A DNA stretch of 64,000 bases from Ambrosia x helenae. Its lineage: Eukaryota > Streptophyta > Magnoliopsida > Asterales > Asteraceae. Made by a program: the position numbers and the translations under genes. Positions 32,897-44,984 of the stretch are shown here, piece by piece. The stretch covers positions 72,920,567-72,984,566 of the forward strand of contig CM061224.1 in the NCBI GenBank assembly GCA_030844895.1, given 5' to 3'. Position 1 is the first letter of the stretch. Each line of letters begins with the position of its first letter. The notes below the pieces were generated by a model that saw only the letters and a list, made by a program, of their open reading frames with translations, had not been told where the DNA came from and searched no databases.

Positions 32897-35800
32897 TTAG
32901 TTTTTACGAGGGACCCAAGCCTTTGTGGTCTTGGCTCTTTGAGTATTAGCATTTGAGACATTCAAAGAAACTTTCTTTTCAGAAGCATTCAAAACATCTT
33001 TCTTTTCAGCAATCAGTTTCTCCAAAACTTTCGTTTTAAGATCCGCTTTCACCGATTCTTTTGAGGTTGAAGTAGAACCACCTGAAGAACCCTTAGGTGA
33101 CCAAGATTGCTCCGAATGTTTCAAGATATGAATTTGTGTTTGAGGTTTAGATTTAACATCTTCAGTTTTCATTGAAACGACTTTTGGAGGTGCATTCTTG
33201 GTTACCTTGTCTGATTTAACAGACGAAGGTCAAGTGACTGATCTAGCAGGTGGTTTAAGATAAACCTTCTGCTTATCATTCATTGTGCTCACCATAGGTT
33301 TCTTCAATTTCTTCTACATTGTGATTCGATTGCGATTGTCATAGACAATCGTTCGGTTTCCTCTTTGCGGAAAAAATTATTGTTGAGGATAAAACTGTTT
33401 TTGAGGATAACCAACATTCGAATTCCTTTGGTTCTACCTATACTCAACCTCATGCCTCTTTTGTCTCACATATGGGCAGTGAGCAAGTAAATGTCCTCTC
33501 TCCCCACATTTAAAATAGGCATGATATTCCTCAAAAGGATAAATATCATGATACTTAGCAAACGAGTTAACCGGCTATTGATCATCAATACACTTTCGCC
33601 TTAAATTCTCTGGAGTGGGCTCCAGTGAGTAAGACGGTTCCACAAATGCATTCAATTTGTTCACAGGTTTAACAAACTAAGTTACATGAACCTTTTTTTT
33701 CTTAGCCTCATAACCATACAGTTATCTAATTAACTCTGGTGGGAAATCATTAGTTCTTTCTAACTTAGAAAACCAGGTAGTGCTTTCTTGCCATATTTTA
33801 GCAATTTTTGAGTAATTGAAAAACTATATTGGGTACTCTAACTCGGAAAATATTTGATCAGATCCCAAATATTTGATCAAATCCTTGCATCCGATAAAAT
33901 ATTTTGACCGGTTTGTCATCTGATTCATTTCCATCACATTTCTTATCTGATGATGTTGGCTTAGTTTCAGCCTTGGGAGGAAGTTGAACCTTAGGTGCCG
34001 GTTCGCACTAATGTGATTTTCCGGAGGAATATCAGCATTCTTTTTCAATTCATCTTCCTCAGAATCAGACTCATCACCAGATACAGCAACAAGATTCTCA
34101 TCATTCACTCCTAGTACCGGTCTCACATCAGACGGCGGATCGCCCACACTAGAGGAGTTCTATTCAGTTTCCGATGTGGAATCAGACTTTACTGAACTCT
34201 CCGATGTCACAACATCAAGGTTGTGATTTTCAAACAACACTAGGGATGGAACAGATTTGTAGTTGACACTGGTAGGAATGTTTTCCTTGTTTGGCTATTC
34301 CTCATTGTGATCCAAAACATAGACCACATTGAGGTAACTTTCCAGTTCCTTGTTAACTTTTTCAGAAAAGCATTTAATTTTTGCCATTTCGAGTTTTGTC
34401 TCTTCAATCTCATTGATATAATTGTTTATGGCAATTTGTTTATTTGAAAGGGTTTTTGTCAATTCCGAAACATCTTCCTTATTATTATCTAAAGTTTTGT
34501 TTAAAATTATTTCATTGTTACAAAAAGTTTCAAAGGCAGTTTTAGCACTTTCCAAATCATATCTCAAACTCAAAATTTCTCCTTCAAGTCTATCACACTT
34601 ACCAAGCAAATTAACACAATCATTGAATTTAGGAAGTGACCTGAAACTTACCAGGTTAATCGAGTATGTCAAGGCCATAAGGGCAAAGTGAGCTTCCTTC
34701 CTAGAGAAAAACTTGGAGTAATCCACTTTGTTAAATGCATCGTCTACCATGCATGACTTCTTACTAATGCGGAAGTCGGCCTCTGAAAGGAGATACTCAA
34801 CATCATCATCAAGTGAATTAACACTCGCTTCAGAATCAGTCTCGCTCTCAGAATCAGAATACTTAGACTCCTGTTCATCGAGAACTTCACTGAAAGATTC
34901 AACAACCGTCTTAGACACGGTTTCCTCTACTACCGGTTCATCCACCATCTCAGTCACAACCTCTTCAACAACCTCCTCTTTCACGAATTCTTCTACTTTC
35001 ATCGATTCCTCTTTCACAACCTCTTGTGTAAAACATGCAACATTACCTCCAGAAATCTCTTCAACACCTAGTTGCATGCCGTTCCAATTAAAGCCCTCAT
35101 CTTGTTGTATCACCAATGCTTGGTTTTCGTTTTGGTTTTAGTTGGTTGGAGTGGTAATTGGAACTATGTTTCTTTCATGGTTTGGTGTTGTTTGAGTTTG
35201 GTTAGGTGTTGATGTTTGTCTTTTGTTGGAATTATGTGAGGTAATTTGTCGGTTTTTGGTTTTTGAAGTTGTTTGGGTTTTGGAAATTGTTTTGATTTTG
35301 GCTTTGACGGTTTTGGTAGTTTGAGTTAAAAGGGTTACAATTTCCTTGTTGTTTGGGTTTGGTGAATTCCCGAGCAAAGTGACCTTTTGTTCCATAATTG
35401 TAACATGTCACCTTTGCTTTGTTGAAACCATAAGTAGTGTTCGGTGATGTAGCAAGATCCATTCTTCCTGTTCTTTCCATAAACTCAGTTGCTCTCCTCA
35501 TAACACTTGAAAATGCCCACTGAATGTCAATCAATTCCATCTCTTCTTTAACAATCTATGAATAATCCTCATTTGCCAAATAGTGGTTTCCAATTTGACT
35601 TTCTACAAGTCCATTATAAGAAGAAACCATAGCAGAAACTAAAGCAACATGCTTTTAGGCAACTTCTACAGTCACATAATCCATGTTAGACGTCTCCAAC
35701 ACAATGGAACTTAAGCTGGATGGAGCTTGACCAACATTCAGTACTGATTGCTGAGTCATATTCACCGATGGAGCACCATAATAATTTGCAGCTTACATTG

Positions 35801-36639
35801 GAAGCTGAGTTGGTGTGTATGATGGTGCAGAAGATACACCATAATAACTAACAGCATTGTTCGGTTCGACACTTGAAACAAAAGCAGTTTGTGGTGCCGA
35901 ACTCACACCAACACTCGAAACGGCCGAAAATGATGAACTAGCATAATATAACTCTGGATTCTGAGGAATCTAGGATCTCTTCGCCTTCCTTCTTTCTTCC
36001 ATCTCCTTGTTCTCAAGTTTTTGGATGAACTCATTAAGCGTCCAAAATTGAAATAAATCCTTCTTTCTCAGCACCTCCACATGTTGACTCTAGTAATTTG
36101 GTAGTGCATCTGCAAACTTTTCAACACATTTAGACATTGGGTAAATAATCTCATAGTTAGAAAGTTCAGACAATAAATGGAAAATTCTAGCAGTAAGTTC
36201 CTTCAAACTTTCATTTCCCACAAAACTAAAGTTCTCAAACTTTTCAACCCTTTTGAAGCATTTGCCACACTTTTCCACCATCTAATCCCTCAAGATGAAT
36301 CCTAAACCGTTTCTGCCATGATGGATACTCGATCATATCTAACATCTTTGGTGGTCTATTCTCATTTCCAGTTGAGAGTTCATTCATCAAAGTTGTTGTG
36401 GCAGTGGTTGTTTGGTTTTGCACGGCTACGGCTGCTGTAACACCCCAATAATCTAGCATTGGTTGAGGTGCAGGTCTCACAGTGGGTTGAGATGGACCCG
36501 AAAAAGCCCAATAATTGGTCATTGGTTATGATTGTGGTTTACTACGTTCAGCTGATACAGACCAAGGATTCATCGGTTGTGGTTGTTGTTGTGTCAAGTT
36601 AGGTCGGGTGTACATCAGGCATCCCCAAATATTATCCAT
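32897..36639 (-). pseudogene. Degraded gag of element D
   Basis: Starts MDNIWGCLMYTRPN at 36639 and ends AWVPRKN stop at 32897. In order: N-terminal Q/N-rich part and DYWGVTAAVAV (36522-36244), part of the gag domain (36281-36090), first knuckle CYNYGTKGHFAREF (35540-35232; second Cys is Y and last Cys is F), a 273-codon coiled-coil segment starting MVIQQDEGFNWNGMQLG (35116-34295), an acidic segment (34147-33824), a second knuckle with first Cys changed (YFKCGERGHLLAHC, near 33515), and a K/S-rich tail (33172-32897). Many stops separate the parts. Same layout as B gag. Confidence 0.88.
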
Positions 36640-36649
36640 AATGTCTAGT

Positions 36650-37228
36650 TTCAACACTTAGAAAAATATGTCATAGATAATTTTGGTTCGGAAGATCGTG
36701 CAGTCAAATAAAAAATATGTAACTGGTTCGACCCAAATGTAATCCCGATTCAAAAATAGTCTTCACTAGTTCGACCTAACTAAGAGCGCGAACGAATTTC
36801 TGATGGCACGAACAAAATTCTAAAGACCCGAATGAAATTCTAGGTGATCGAATGAAAATATCTAGAACTGGTTGGACCTATAATCTAGCACGGATGAAAC
36901 ACCAGAAGACTCATTCGACCCAAATGAAAAACTGATTCGACCCAAAGAGTGTTCATGATCAAATTTTCACCAAAATCACACAATTTTGATATGAATTTTG
37001 AAAATGTTATCAATTTTGATTGTAAATGAGAAGTTATTGTTTCAAATCTATAGAATAACAACTTTTGTGAAAGAATTGTGGATATCACACGTAAAAAGAC
37101 CTTCAAATCAATCAAAACTATGTTTAATCAATGTTCAACAGAAAAGTTAGGGTTTTTAATGATTTTGATATGAAATCTTTACAATTCTTATCAATTTGCA
37201 GTCATGTAATTGAACATGAGTATTGACG
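36650..37228 (-). other. Leader of D with motif cluster
   Basis: Copies of TTCGACC, GTTCGAC and diverged forms (gcgcgaacga, ggcacgaac) at 36690-36960. The primer-binding site is no longer recognisable: the expected place near 37212-37228 reads gagtattgacgtatc. Confidence 0.7.
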
Positions 37229-37473
37229 TATCAGGTGCGGAAACCCTGAATATCATGCAAAATGATAAAAAAACGTAATCAAAACACAATAAGAATCATT
37301 TTCAACTTGTTTTCATTAACTTTAAGATGATAAACCGTTTAGTGTGTGATTCAGCCAGTTTTTCCGTTTTTAAAACTTGACCTGAATTTATTTAATACAC
37401 ATTTTCACACATCATATATCTACATAAGCTCGCACCTAAATATTCCTAGATGTTTAATATCTTACTTAATTTC
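37229..37473 (-). repeat. LTR remnant of element D
   Basis: The sequence from caggtgcggaaaccctg onward resembles A LTRs from about 57 bp inside their inner end, so the end next to the leader is deleted. It is cut on the right, where E is inserted. The boundary with F before E insertion is not clear. Confidence 0.6.
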
Positions 37474-37915
37474 TGTAAGTGCATTATTCATGTATGTCCC
37501 CAGCTAGTGATCCGGTACTGAATGTTGAGGAAATTGTTAGGTTGAATGAAAAGTAGAAGGCTTCATTTGAACCCTCAAAGGGTCAAATGAACCCCATTCG
37601 AACCTTTCAAGGGTCGAATGGGTATGCCTATATAAGGGGAAAAGTTGGTTATTTTGTAAGTTAGTTATCATTTGAGCTTTTCCCCAGTTTGTGAGATTCT
37701 CTATATTAGGTCAAAAAAATTTATCTGTAATATTCTTGATTTGATCTAATACACGAGTAAAGTTATGGAAATTGCTCGATGATTCATTATATGTTTTCAT
37801 TACGATCGTTACTGGTTATTTCTGAATCATTTTGCATAACCGAGGGGATTCCGCACTCTACGGATGGTATTCATGAGATCATGTTTCGTGTTTACGATCC
37901 TAAAACGAATTCTCA
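37474..37915 (+). repeat. 5' LTR of E
   Basis: TGTAAGTGC...AATTCTCA. A near-perfect hairpin (ccattcgaacc...gggtcgaatgg, 37595-37622) ends about 5 bp before the TATA box CCTATATAAG (37627-37636). An earlier imperfect pair lies at about 37563-37590. Confidence 0.95.
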
Positions 37916-38500
37916 AGTTGTATCAGAGCGTAGGCTCAATTTCATGATGGCAAACTGATCTGACTTGATGAAAATAGATTAAAATTATGTTTAAAGATCA
38001 AAACCCTAGAAATTTTGAAGCTTTTCATAAAAACATGATTTTTGATTGAATTGGAGTTGAATTTGAAGTTGTTTTAAAAAATTCTTTCACAAAAGTTTGT
38101 CTAAAATCAATTCCGAACAAAACCTATCCAATTTCATTGCATTTGGTGAATTTTTTTCCAAAACAGATCTGATTCGTATGTTCTTGAGGTTAAAGATGAT
38201 GAACAGACCTGAAAAGGTCGAATGAGAACATCGAGAGGTCGAACCAACTTGTTTTAGGTCGAACCAAGTGTGTTTTTAGGTCGAATCAGATTTTTCAGTG
38301 TGTGTTATTGTTCATTCAACCAGTTCTTGTTCATTCGACCTAACGTGAGGTCGAACGAAGATCATATTCAGGTCAAATAAAGTTCTTTCACAACTGTTAT
38401 TCATTCGAACTGGTCTAAGAGGTCAAACCAACTGTTTCAAGTCCATTCGACCCTTCGATAGTGTTGAATAGGTTGAACCAATTTCCATATATTCATATTT
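37916..38500 (+). other. Leader of E: primer site and motif cluster
   Basis: Primer-binding site GTTGTATCAGAGC (37917-37929), with one base changed from the usual TGGTATCAGAGC. GGTCGAA occurs repeatedly from 38217, mainly in sense orientation, with TTCGACC partners at 38335 and 38446. Confidence 0.85.
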
Positions 38501-38550
38501 GGACTACATTTTTCAAATTTTAAGGTGTAAAAAATAATATTTGTTGAAAA

Positions 38551-40238
38551 ATGACAAATCAAATGAATTATTTGATGACAAGAACTGAAGATCAGATAAA
38601 AGCTCATATAGAAGCTGCACGACAACAATCACAAAGACAAAAACCTCAAGTTGACAACATTTGGGGATTTCCAATGACACCGAGACCTACAATTCAACAA
38701 TCTGTTACACGACCGACAGTTGATTATTGGGGTAACTTGATAGCTCCAGCTGTACAACCAACTGATAAAATGAGTGAATCAAGACAACGTGATACATCAA
38801 ATGTTGATGCAAAATCTGAAAATGGTAATAATGCAGATGCTAAGGTAAATTCAAAATCTGAATGTGCTAAATGTTCTAAGTGTGTCAAATTGAAAAATGA
38901 AGTGATGAAATTTCTTGAGGACAAACAGAACTTAGCAAAAACTTGAAAGATATAAAATTGAAAATAAAATTTTTGGAAATAATGAAAGACATTTTATGAG
39001 TCAAACTGAATCATTTAAGAAAGAGATTTCAAAACTTAAAGAAACTATTTCAAAGAATAATTTCACGTCAGAGTTAGATGTGACACCGTCATGTGTTGTT
39101 GATTCTGAATCTGAGGTGAAACCAGTGTTTGAAGAGAAAACTGAAAATGTGGTAGCAACATCAGAACCTTAATCTGAACAAAAACCCATATTCACGTTTC
39201 CTGAAGGAGTTGAAGGATCCTATATGTTGGTAGGACAAGACAAATTGATTTTCAACAAAGATTTTCCAATTGATAATATCGAACAATCTTTACTTAAATG
39301 TATCTTTGTCGATAACAATGATTTGATAAATCAATTTAGAAATCAATTTGGTCATCTTCATTTTGAACTCAATTCTAACCAACATGAGAATGAAAGGATC
39401 AGTCTGGGAACAAAAAGAAAAGTCCCATGGCAAAAGGACCAAAACCAAATAAATCGAAAGGCAATGATCAGATGAAAAATTCTTATCATGAGAATTCAAG
39501 AAGTTTTTCATCTAGATCACATGACTTTTATGATTATCCAAGTCACTCTCGATTTGATGGTTATTGGAGAAACAATTCACCACAATATTCTCCTGAGTAT
39601 GTTGAATGGAGAAGTTGTTTTGAATATGGTGAAGTTGGCCATATTGCTGCTCATTGTCCTTATTGGTATTGGGATGAAGGGTATGCATGTGATTTTGAAG
39701 AGTATAGGTCCTGTTTTAACTGCGGAGATTGTGGGCATTTAGTTGCTGCATGTCCGTATGTTAAAAAGAAAAGGACCATAGTGAATGTTGCTAAAAATTC
39801 AAGCAATGTCAAAAAGCTTGTATCCCCAAAACAAATCAAGAAACAAAAGGAGTAACGGGTTGTGTATGACAGTTGAAACAAGATTGCCTTGAACAAAAAT
39901 GGAGATAGTGAACGGGTTGCTAAGGTAAGGGGAGTTCTAAGGCTAAGCCTAAGAATAACTCTAAACTTGGACCTTTATCAGTTAAGTCTGAGATGATTCC
40001 AAACAAAGTTCAGAATCAGGTTTCAAACAAGAAATCTGAAAATTTAACAATCAAAACGATTTCAACAAAATCTAAAATAAACTCTGAACATGTTTGGAAA
40101 CCCAAATCACTTTCTAAATCAATAGCAGCTTCTACTTCAAATCAATCCATTGAAAAACCAATTGATTTTTCAAAAGGAGAATGGATTGATATTCCAAGGA
40201 TTGATGACCTTGGACGACCCATCACTATGAAGGGATGA
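38551..40238 (+). pseudogene. Short gag of E, frameshifted
   Basis: Starts MTNQMNYLMTRTEDQIK at 38551. The first frame (131 codons) includes VDYWGNLIAP, homologous to the gag N-terminus of A and B, and a coiled-coil segment with CAKCSKCVKL. It stops at 38944. Later parts at 39224-39475 and 39427-39855 are in other frames and carry FNKDFPIDNIEQSLLK and two zinc knuckles: CFEYGEVGHIAAHC (second Cys is Y) and an intact CFNCGDCGHLVAAC. The tail (39993-40238) ends WIDIPRIDDLGRPITMKG. The UBN2-type gag domain of A/B/D is absent, which explains the short length. Confidence 0.88.
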
Positions 40239-40263
40239 GTGCCCCTCTCCTACTAATTGTTTA

Positions 40264-40500
40264 ATGAGTGTGCAGGTTGTTCCAGACATACCTATTAGCT
40301 ATTTTTTTATAGTTGATAGTGGAGCATCTGTATACAAGTTATTTATTGGAGAGGTGAAGGTCAAGGAAGCTATATTGACAAAGGAAAACATGAGTTCAAC
40401 AGAGAGGAGAGTGTTTCTCGTCTGTTTCCTACTTGTGAAGCCGGAAAACGTTGCAATCTCATGCAATTGCTCTCAGGTTTTGGATTTCTACAACAGATAA
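40264..40500 (+). pseudogene. Protease stub of E
   Basis: Reads VQVVPDIPISYFFIVDSGAS, the start of the copia protease, then departs from the family (VYKLFIGEVKVKEAIL) and stops at 40498. A TGAGTGTGCAG sequence precedes it, as in A and G. The break after DSGAS marks the internal deletion that removed pol. Confidence 0.8.
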
Positions 40501-42271
40501 GACAAAACGATTTATTCTAAACTCTCTTATCTTTGTTAATTGAAAGAACAAAGTGAGTCAAATAATCTAAGCGGGAAAATGGTTTTTGAAATTCAATGAG
40601 TAAACCGAATCGGATATCATTTTATTTTGTTTTTCTTCAAAAGTTTAAAAATCCAAAAGTATGCTTATTTTAAGATTTTTAGGGGGAGAAATTTTTGAAA
40701 AATCAAAATTAAAAATCAGAAAATCTAAAATGAGTTTTCTTGGATAAAAAGAGGAGATGATAGTACATCAGTGGACTGTCAGATTATTCTAAAAACAAAA
40801 TGTATGAATAAACATTGAGTAGCCACTACAATTATATATTGGTAGGCTTGAGATCAAAGTTTAAAGTTCATCATGGTAAAATAAACCGAAAAACATTAAC
40901 TGATAATCATGTGGATCAACATCTCGTTGGCATATGGTATTAGTACCGAAATTTTGTTTGATAGATTGCCAAAATCAGAGGTTTCGGGTTGTTATATTGT
41001 TAGTTATCTAGGGATAGCCTAACTGATCTTTTGTCGTATTAATTTACGGACCTAGATCAGTCAGTGTATCTTAACAAAAAGATCTTTAATGACAAATCCT
41101 TAAGTTACCAAATGAGGAACTAAATATGTGTGATGATAATCAATGATTATCTAATACATCGTATCAGTACTATGATGAAAATCATGTATGATATTAGTTC
41201 TCACCCTGGTTAAGTGCATATGTCACTTTGAAGCATTAAGTTGCTGACATGTCACCTCTGTGCCTCATACCTTGTAACTAACGGATAACTACAATATAAT
41301 CACGTGTTACGATGAAACTTTGTGCAATTCTTGATACGGGAATGTGTCGCGTGCACGGGGACCATAGGTTATTCAGTATCTAATATTACCATAATGTATC
41401 TGAAGTGCTGAACAATGAATGATGATTTTGGGTTTAAACGGACAAACATACTAGTAATGGTTGTAGGATGCTCAATGTCAAAAAAACAAAAAATTGGTCA
41501 AATAGAGTTTTGACTAACTGTTCCAATACTAATATGATCCTCTTACCGGAAAATTTACAAAAATATGTCTACTTTACTTTTATGCAAATTTATTTGAAAA
41601 TTCAAAAAATATTTTTGGTATGTTTTTGCATAAACTTTGAAAAATAAAAATGTTGTGTTTCGATTTTATTTTCGATAACCGATGTTGGGATACTTAATGT
41701 GAAGGCTTAGATGCTCGAGAGTTGTAAAAATAAAATCAAATTGTAAATCTATAAGTTTCTGGTGCATATTATAAAATGTTTAATAGTTCATGGGGGAAAC
41801 TATTAAGGGTCAAATTGGATGTAAAGATTACTTCCAAGATTTTTGTCGTGTCTAAAGCCGGTTGTAGTTTGTGCAGTTTTTAATAAATTTTCTGCAGAAT
41901 CATACACAATAGGTGCACTGGTCAAGACTTATCGACAAAGCGTGAAACTAAACAAGACCCAAACCTGAACATCTAGATCATTAGGACAACAGAAACTAGT
42001 CAGAAGATGTAAAAGATGTGATAAGTGAGATCATGGAAGTGAAGAATTCAAGATTGTTTTCTGTCTTCATCTATGGACCAACAAATGACAAAGCCAAGAT
42101 TTCTTGAGTCTGTCTGAGATTTCGAAGCTTATTGCAGAGATAGACAAGAACCTCGACACAAACGTGCAAGAAAATGGAAAGTGTTCAAGTCGTTCAAGAT
42201 GATGAATGCAAGACTTGAAGAATTGATAACTTTCTGATTTGGTACATAACTAGCTAGGTCCAAGGGGAGAT
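40501..42271 (+). other. Non-coding 3' region of E
   Basis: No open frame. It holds an internal polypurine tract (TTTTTAGGGGGAG, 40676-40688) and the conserved block shared with A and D (40750-41580). About 500 bp seen only in E and its copy follows, then the 3' polypurine tract CCAAGGGGAGAT before the LTR. Confidence 0.75.
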
Positions 42272-42712
42272 TGTAAGTATATTATTCATGTATGTCCCCA
42301 GCTAGTGATCCGGTACTGAATGTCGAGGAAATTGTTAGGTTGAATGAAAAGTAGAAGGCTTCATTCGAAGCCTCGAAGGGTCGAATGAACCCCATTCGAA
42401 CCTTGCAAGGGTCGAATGGGTATGCCTATATAAGTGGAAAACTTGGTTATTTTGTAAGTTAGTTATCATTTGAGCTTTTCCCCAGTTTGTGAGATTCTCT
42501 ATATTAGGTCTATATTTTTATCTGTAATATTCTTAATTTGATATAATGCGCGAGTAAAGTTATGGAAATTGCTCGGTGATTCGTTATCTGTTTTCATTAC
42601 AATCGTTACTGATTATTTCTGAATCATTTTGCACATCCGAGGGGATTCCGCACTCTACGGTTGGTATTCGTGAGATCACGTTTCGTGTTTACGATCCTAA
42701 AACGAATTCTCA
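42272..42712 (+). repeat. 3' LTR of E
   Basis: Homologous to 37474-37915 with about 5% difference. Hairpin pairs (cattcgaagcc...gggtcgaatg and ccattcgaacc...gggtcgaatgg) lie directly upstream of the TATA box at 42425-42434. Confidence 0.95.
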
Positions 42713-42717
42713 ATTTC

Positions 42718-44020
42718 ACTCCATTCTTTTTCTGGTGTTTTATCTGCAACACTTTTAGTATAGTGTCTGCTTAAAATGCATGTTGCACAACTCACTGCTT
42801 TTCCCTAGTATCTATTTGGCATATGTTTCAATTTTAACATACTTCTTGAAATCACCATTAGTGTTCTGTTTTTCCATTCTGCTGCACCATTTTGATGTGG
42901 TGTATAGCTTGTAGTGAGTTGATGATGTAAACCATTTTCTTGAAGAATTTTCTTGAAATGTCGTACTGTAGTAATCTCCACCTCTATCAGTTCTATTACA
43001 CTTAATTCTTGTCTCTTCTTGGTTTTCAACTAATGCGTTGAAAGTTTTAGAAAAATATTAAGCTTCTGATTTTTTTTTTCAGGAAATAAACCCATGTCTT
43101 TCTTGTACAGTCATCTATGAAAGTTATAAAATATCTACAACCTCCTATTGTTTTTGTCCCCATGGGCCCACATATGTCTGAGTGTATTAACTGTAAAGGC
43201 TTAAAAGCTCTCCATTTTGCTTGCTTACTAAAATTTTTCCTAGCATGTTTTCCTATAGCACATCCATCACAGACTTGTTCCTCTTTGTTGATTTTTGGTA
43301 ATCCTGTCAGAGTCTGGTTTCTTTCCATTTCTATCCTTTGATGCCACAAGTCAGACTTATCCTTAATGGAGGTGTGCAGTACATGAGGCAAATTCTTTGT
43401 TGTATATAAAGGGAACATTTTGTTTTCTATCATTGATGTTCTAGTGATCATTTTTCTTGGTTGATCCTTTATTATGCATTGATTATTTTCAAAAGAAATA
43501 TTGAATCACTTTTGTAGTAGTTGACCAACACTTAAGAAGTTATGCTTCAATCCTTCTACAAAGTAGACATTAGGTATTTTCTTTGCCTCGTTAATTCTTA
43601 TGTTAACTTCATCACACCCTAGAACTTGTAATCGTTTAGAACTTGTAATCGTTTATCATCACATGTCCTAACATCTCGTCTATCTGGAGTATTTAAAGTA
43701 CTAAATAATTGTTTGTTCCTTGTCATGTGATTGTTGTATCCACTATCTAAATACCAACATTTTGTGTCTCTACTTTCTTCCATACTCAATATCATAAACA
43801 TTCTATCATCTTCTTCTTTTGTTTTTTTTCAGTATCTTGGCATATCATACTAGATTCTTTTCTCTCATCTTCCACTTTATTTGTACAAAACCTTATATAT
43901 GTCCAAGGTTTTGACAATTATAACATCTATAGTTTTGATAGTTCGGTCCGTGTTGTCCTTGACTTGATGTATCTCTTGATCTATTAAATCCTCCTCTTCC
44001 TCTTCCTCTATTGTTTGCAT
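42718..44020 (-). pseudogene. Copia relic F (pol side), duplication unit 1
   Basis: A different copia family from A-E. Minus-strand pieces from right to left: a glutamate/arginine-coding repeat and degenerate knuckle (about 44020-43880), protease WYLDSGYNNHMTRN (43801-43619), pre-integrase zinc motif (LWHQRIEM...CDGCAIGKHARKNF) and integrase start HSDICGPM...FIDDCTRKTWVYF (43451-43047), then integrase YTPHQNGAAEWKNRTLM (43029-42805; the family E-R-K is here E-W-K). Stops and frameshifts divide it. The left end abuts E, and the transcriptase is absent. Right of 44020 the sequence switches to D integrase at the duplication junction. Confidence 0.88.
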
Positions 44021-44968
44021 CCTTTCTGCCACACCATTCTGTTGTGGAGTATATGGTGCACTGTATTCATGATGAATTCCTTTTTCTTCACACAATGCAT
44101 CCATCATCAAATTTTTGAACTCCGTCCAGTTGTCACTTCGGATTCTCTTGATCTTCAATCCATAGATGTTCTCCAAACGGGTAAACAGAATCTTCAAACT
44201 GTTAAATATTTTGCTCTTGTGTTGCATGCACATCACCCACGAAAATCCAGAATAATCATCAATCACCACAAGATAGTATAGATCTCTGTTAATGTTTTGC
44301 ACTTCACATGTCCAAAGAGGTCTATGTGTAAACATTCAAGCGGAATGCTCATAGAGTTAACTTTCTTGGGTCGGTAGGAATGTTTGTGCTGTTTTCCTTT
44401 CTTGTATGAAACACACTTGTCATTCAAATGGAAATGTTTTACATTCACGCCTTCAACTATTCCATTCTTCACCAAATTATTCATCTTTCTCAAATGAATA
44501 TGCCCCATTCTTCTATGACACGTGATATATTCTTTCTCAGTAGCCTTTGATAAGAAACACGTCACTTGGCCCTGTGTTGCTATAGCTTTGCTCATGTCGA
44601 GAATATACATATTGTTTACTCGCGGAGCTTTCAACATGATCCATTCATTTGGTATTTAAAAACCAGGTTTCAGGATGTAACACGATTTATCATTAAAATG
44701 CACAGAGAACTTCTTATCACAAATCTGTGACACGCTCAAAAGATTATAATCAATCTGTTTCACATACGAAATTTTCTCAAAACTCACAATCCCATTGCTC
44801 ACACTTCCTTCCATCGTAATATACCCTCCTTTGTTTCTAGCAAAGGCAACATAACCTCCATTGATGTTCTTGATATCAAATAAGAGCGTCATGTCTCATC
44901 TCATGTGCTCGGAAGCTCCACTATCAACAATCTAAAGACTGCTAACAGAGCCAGCTGGAACTCCCTCC
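44021..44968 (-). pseudogene. Degraded pol start of D, second copy
   Basis: Copy of 31935-32880: protease/pre-integrase and integrase up to TPQQNGVAE, where the duplication junction cuts it. An open frame (44335-43877) runs through the junction from integrase into antisense-frame F sequence. Confidence 0.9.
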
Positions 44969-44984
44969 ACCATTCAAGAAATGG

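Larger units (their letters stand above)
37474..42712 (+). mobile_element. Element E: gag-only SIRE-like copia element
   Basis: 5.24 kb with LTRs at 37474-37915 and 42272-42712 and target duplication atttc on both sides (37469-37473, 42713-42717). The internal region has a mutated primer-binding site, motif-rich leader, short gag, protease stub and 1.77 kb of non-coding sequence. No integrase or transcriptase is present, so it would depend on an autonomous relative. The LTRs differ at roughly twenty sites, so it is older than the composite. Confidence 0.95.
31935..44020. repeat. 12.1-kb tandem duplication, unit 1
   Basis: Contains D integrase start, D gag, leader and LTR remnant, the whole of E, and the pol side of F. 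Unit 2 follows directly at 44021. The left end is contiguous with the rest of D pol, so this copy is in its original left context. The junction shares only tc with the parents. I count roughly fifteen single-base or 1-bp length differences between units. Confidence 0.95.
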
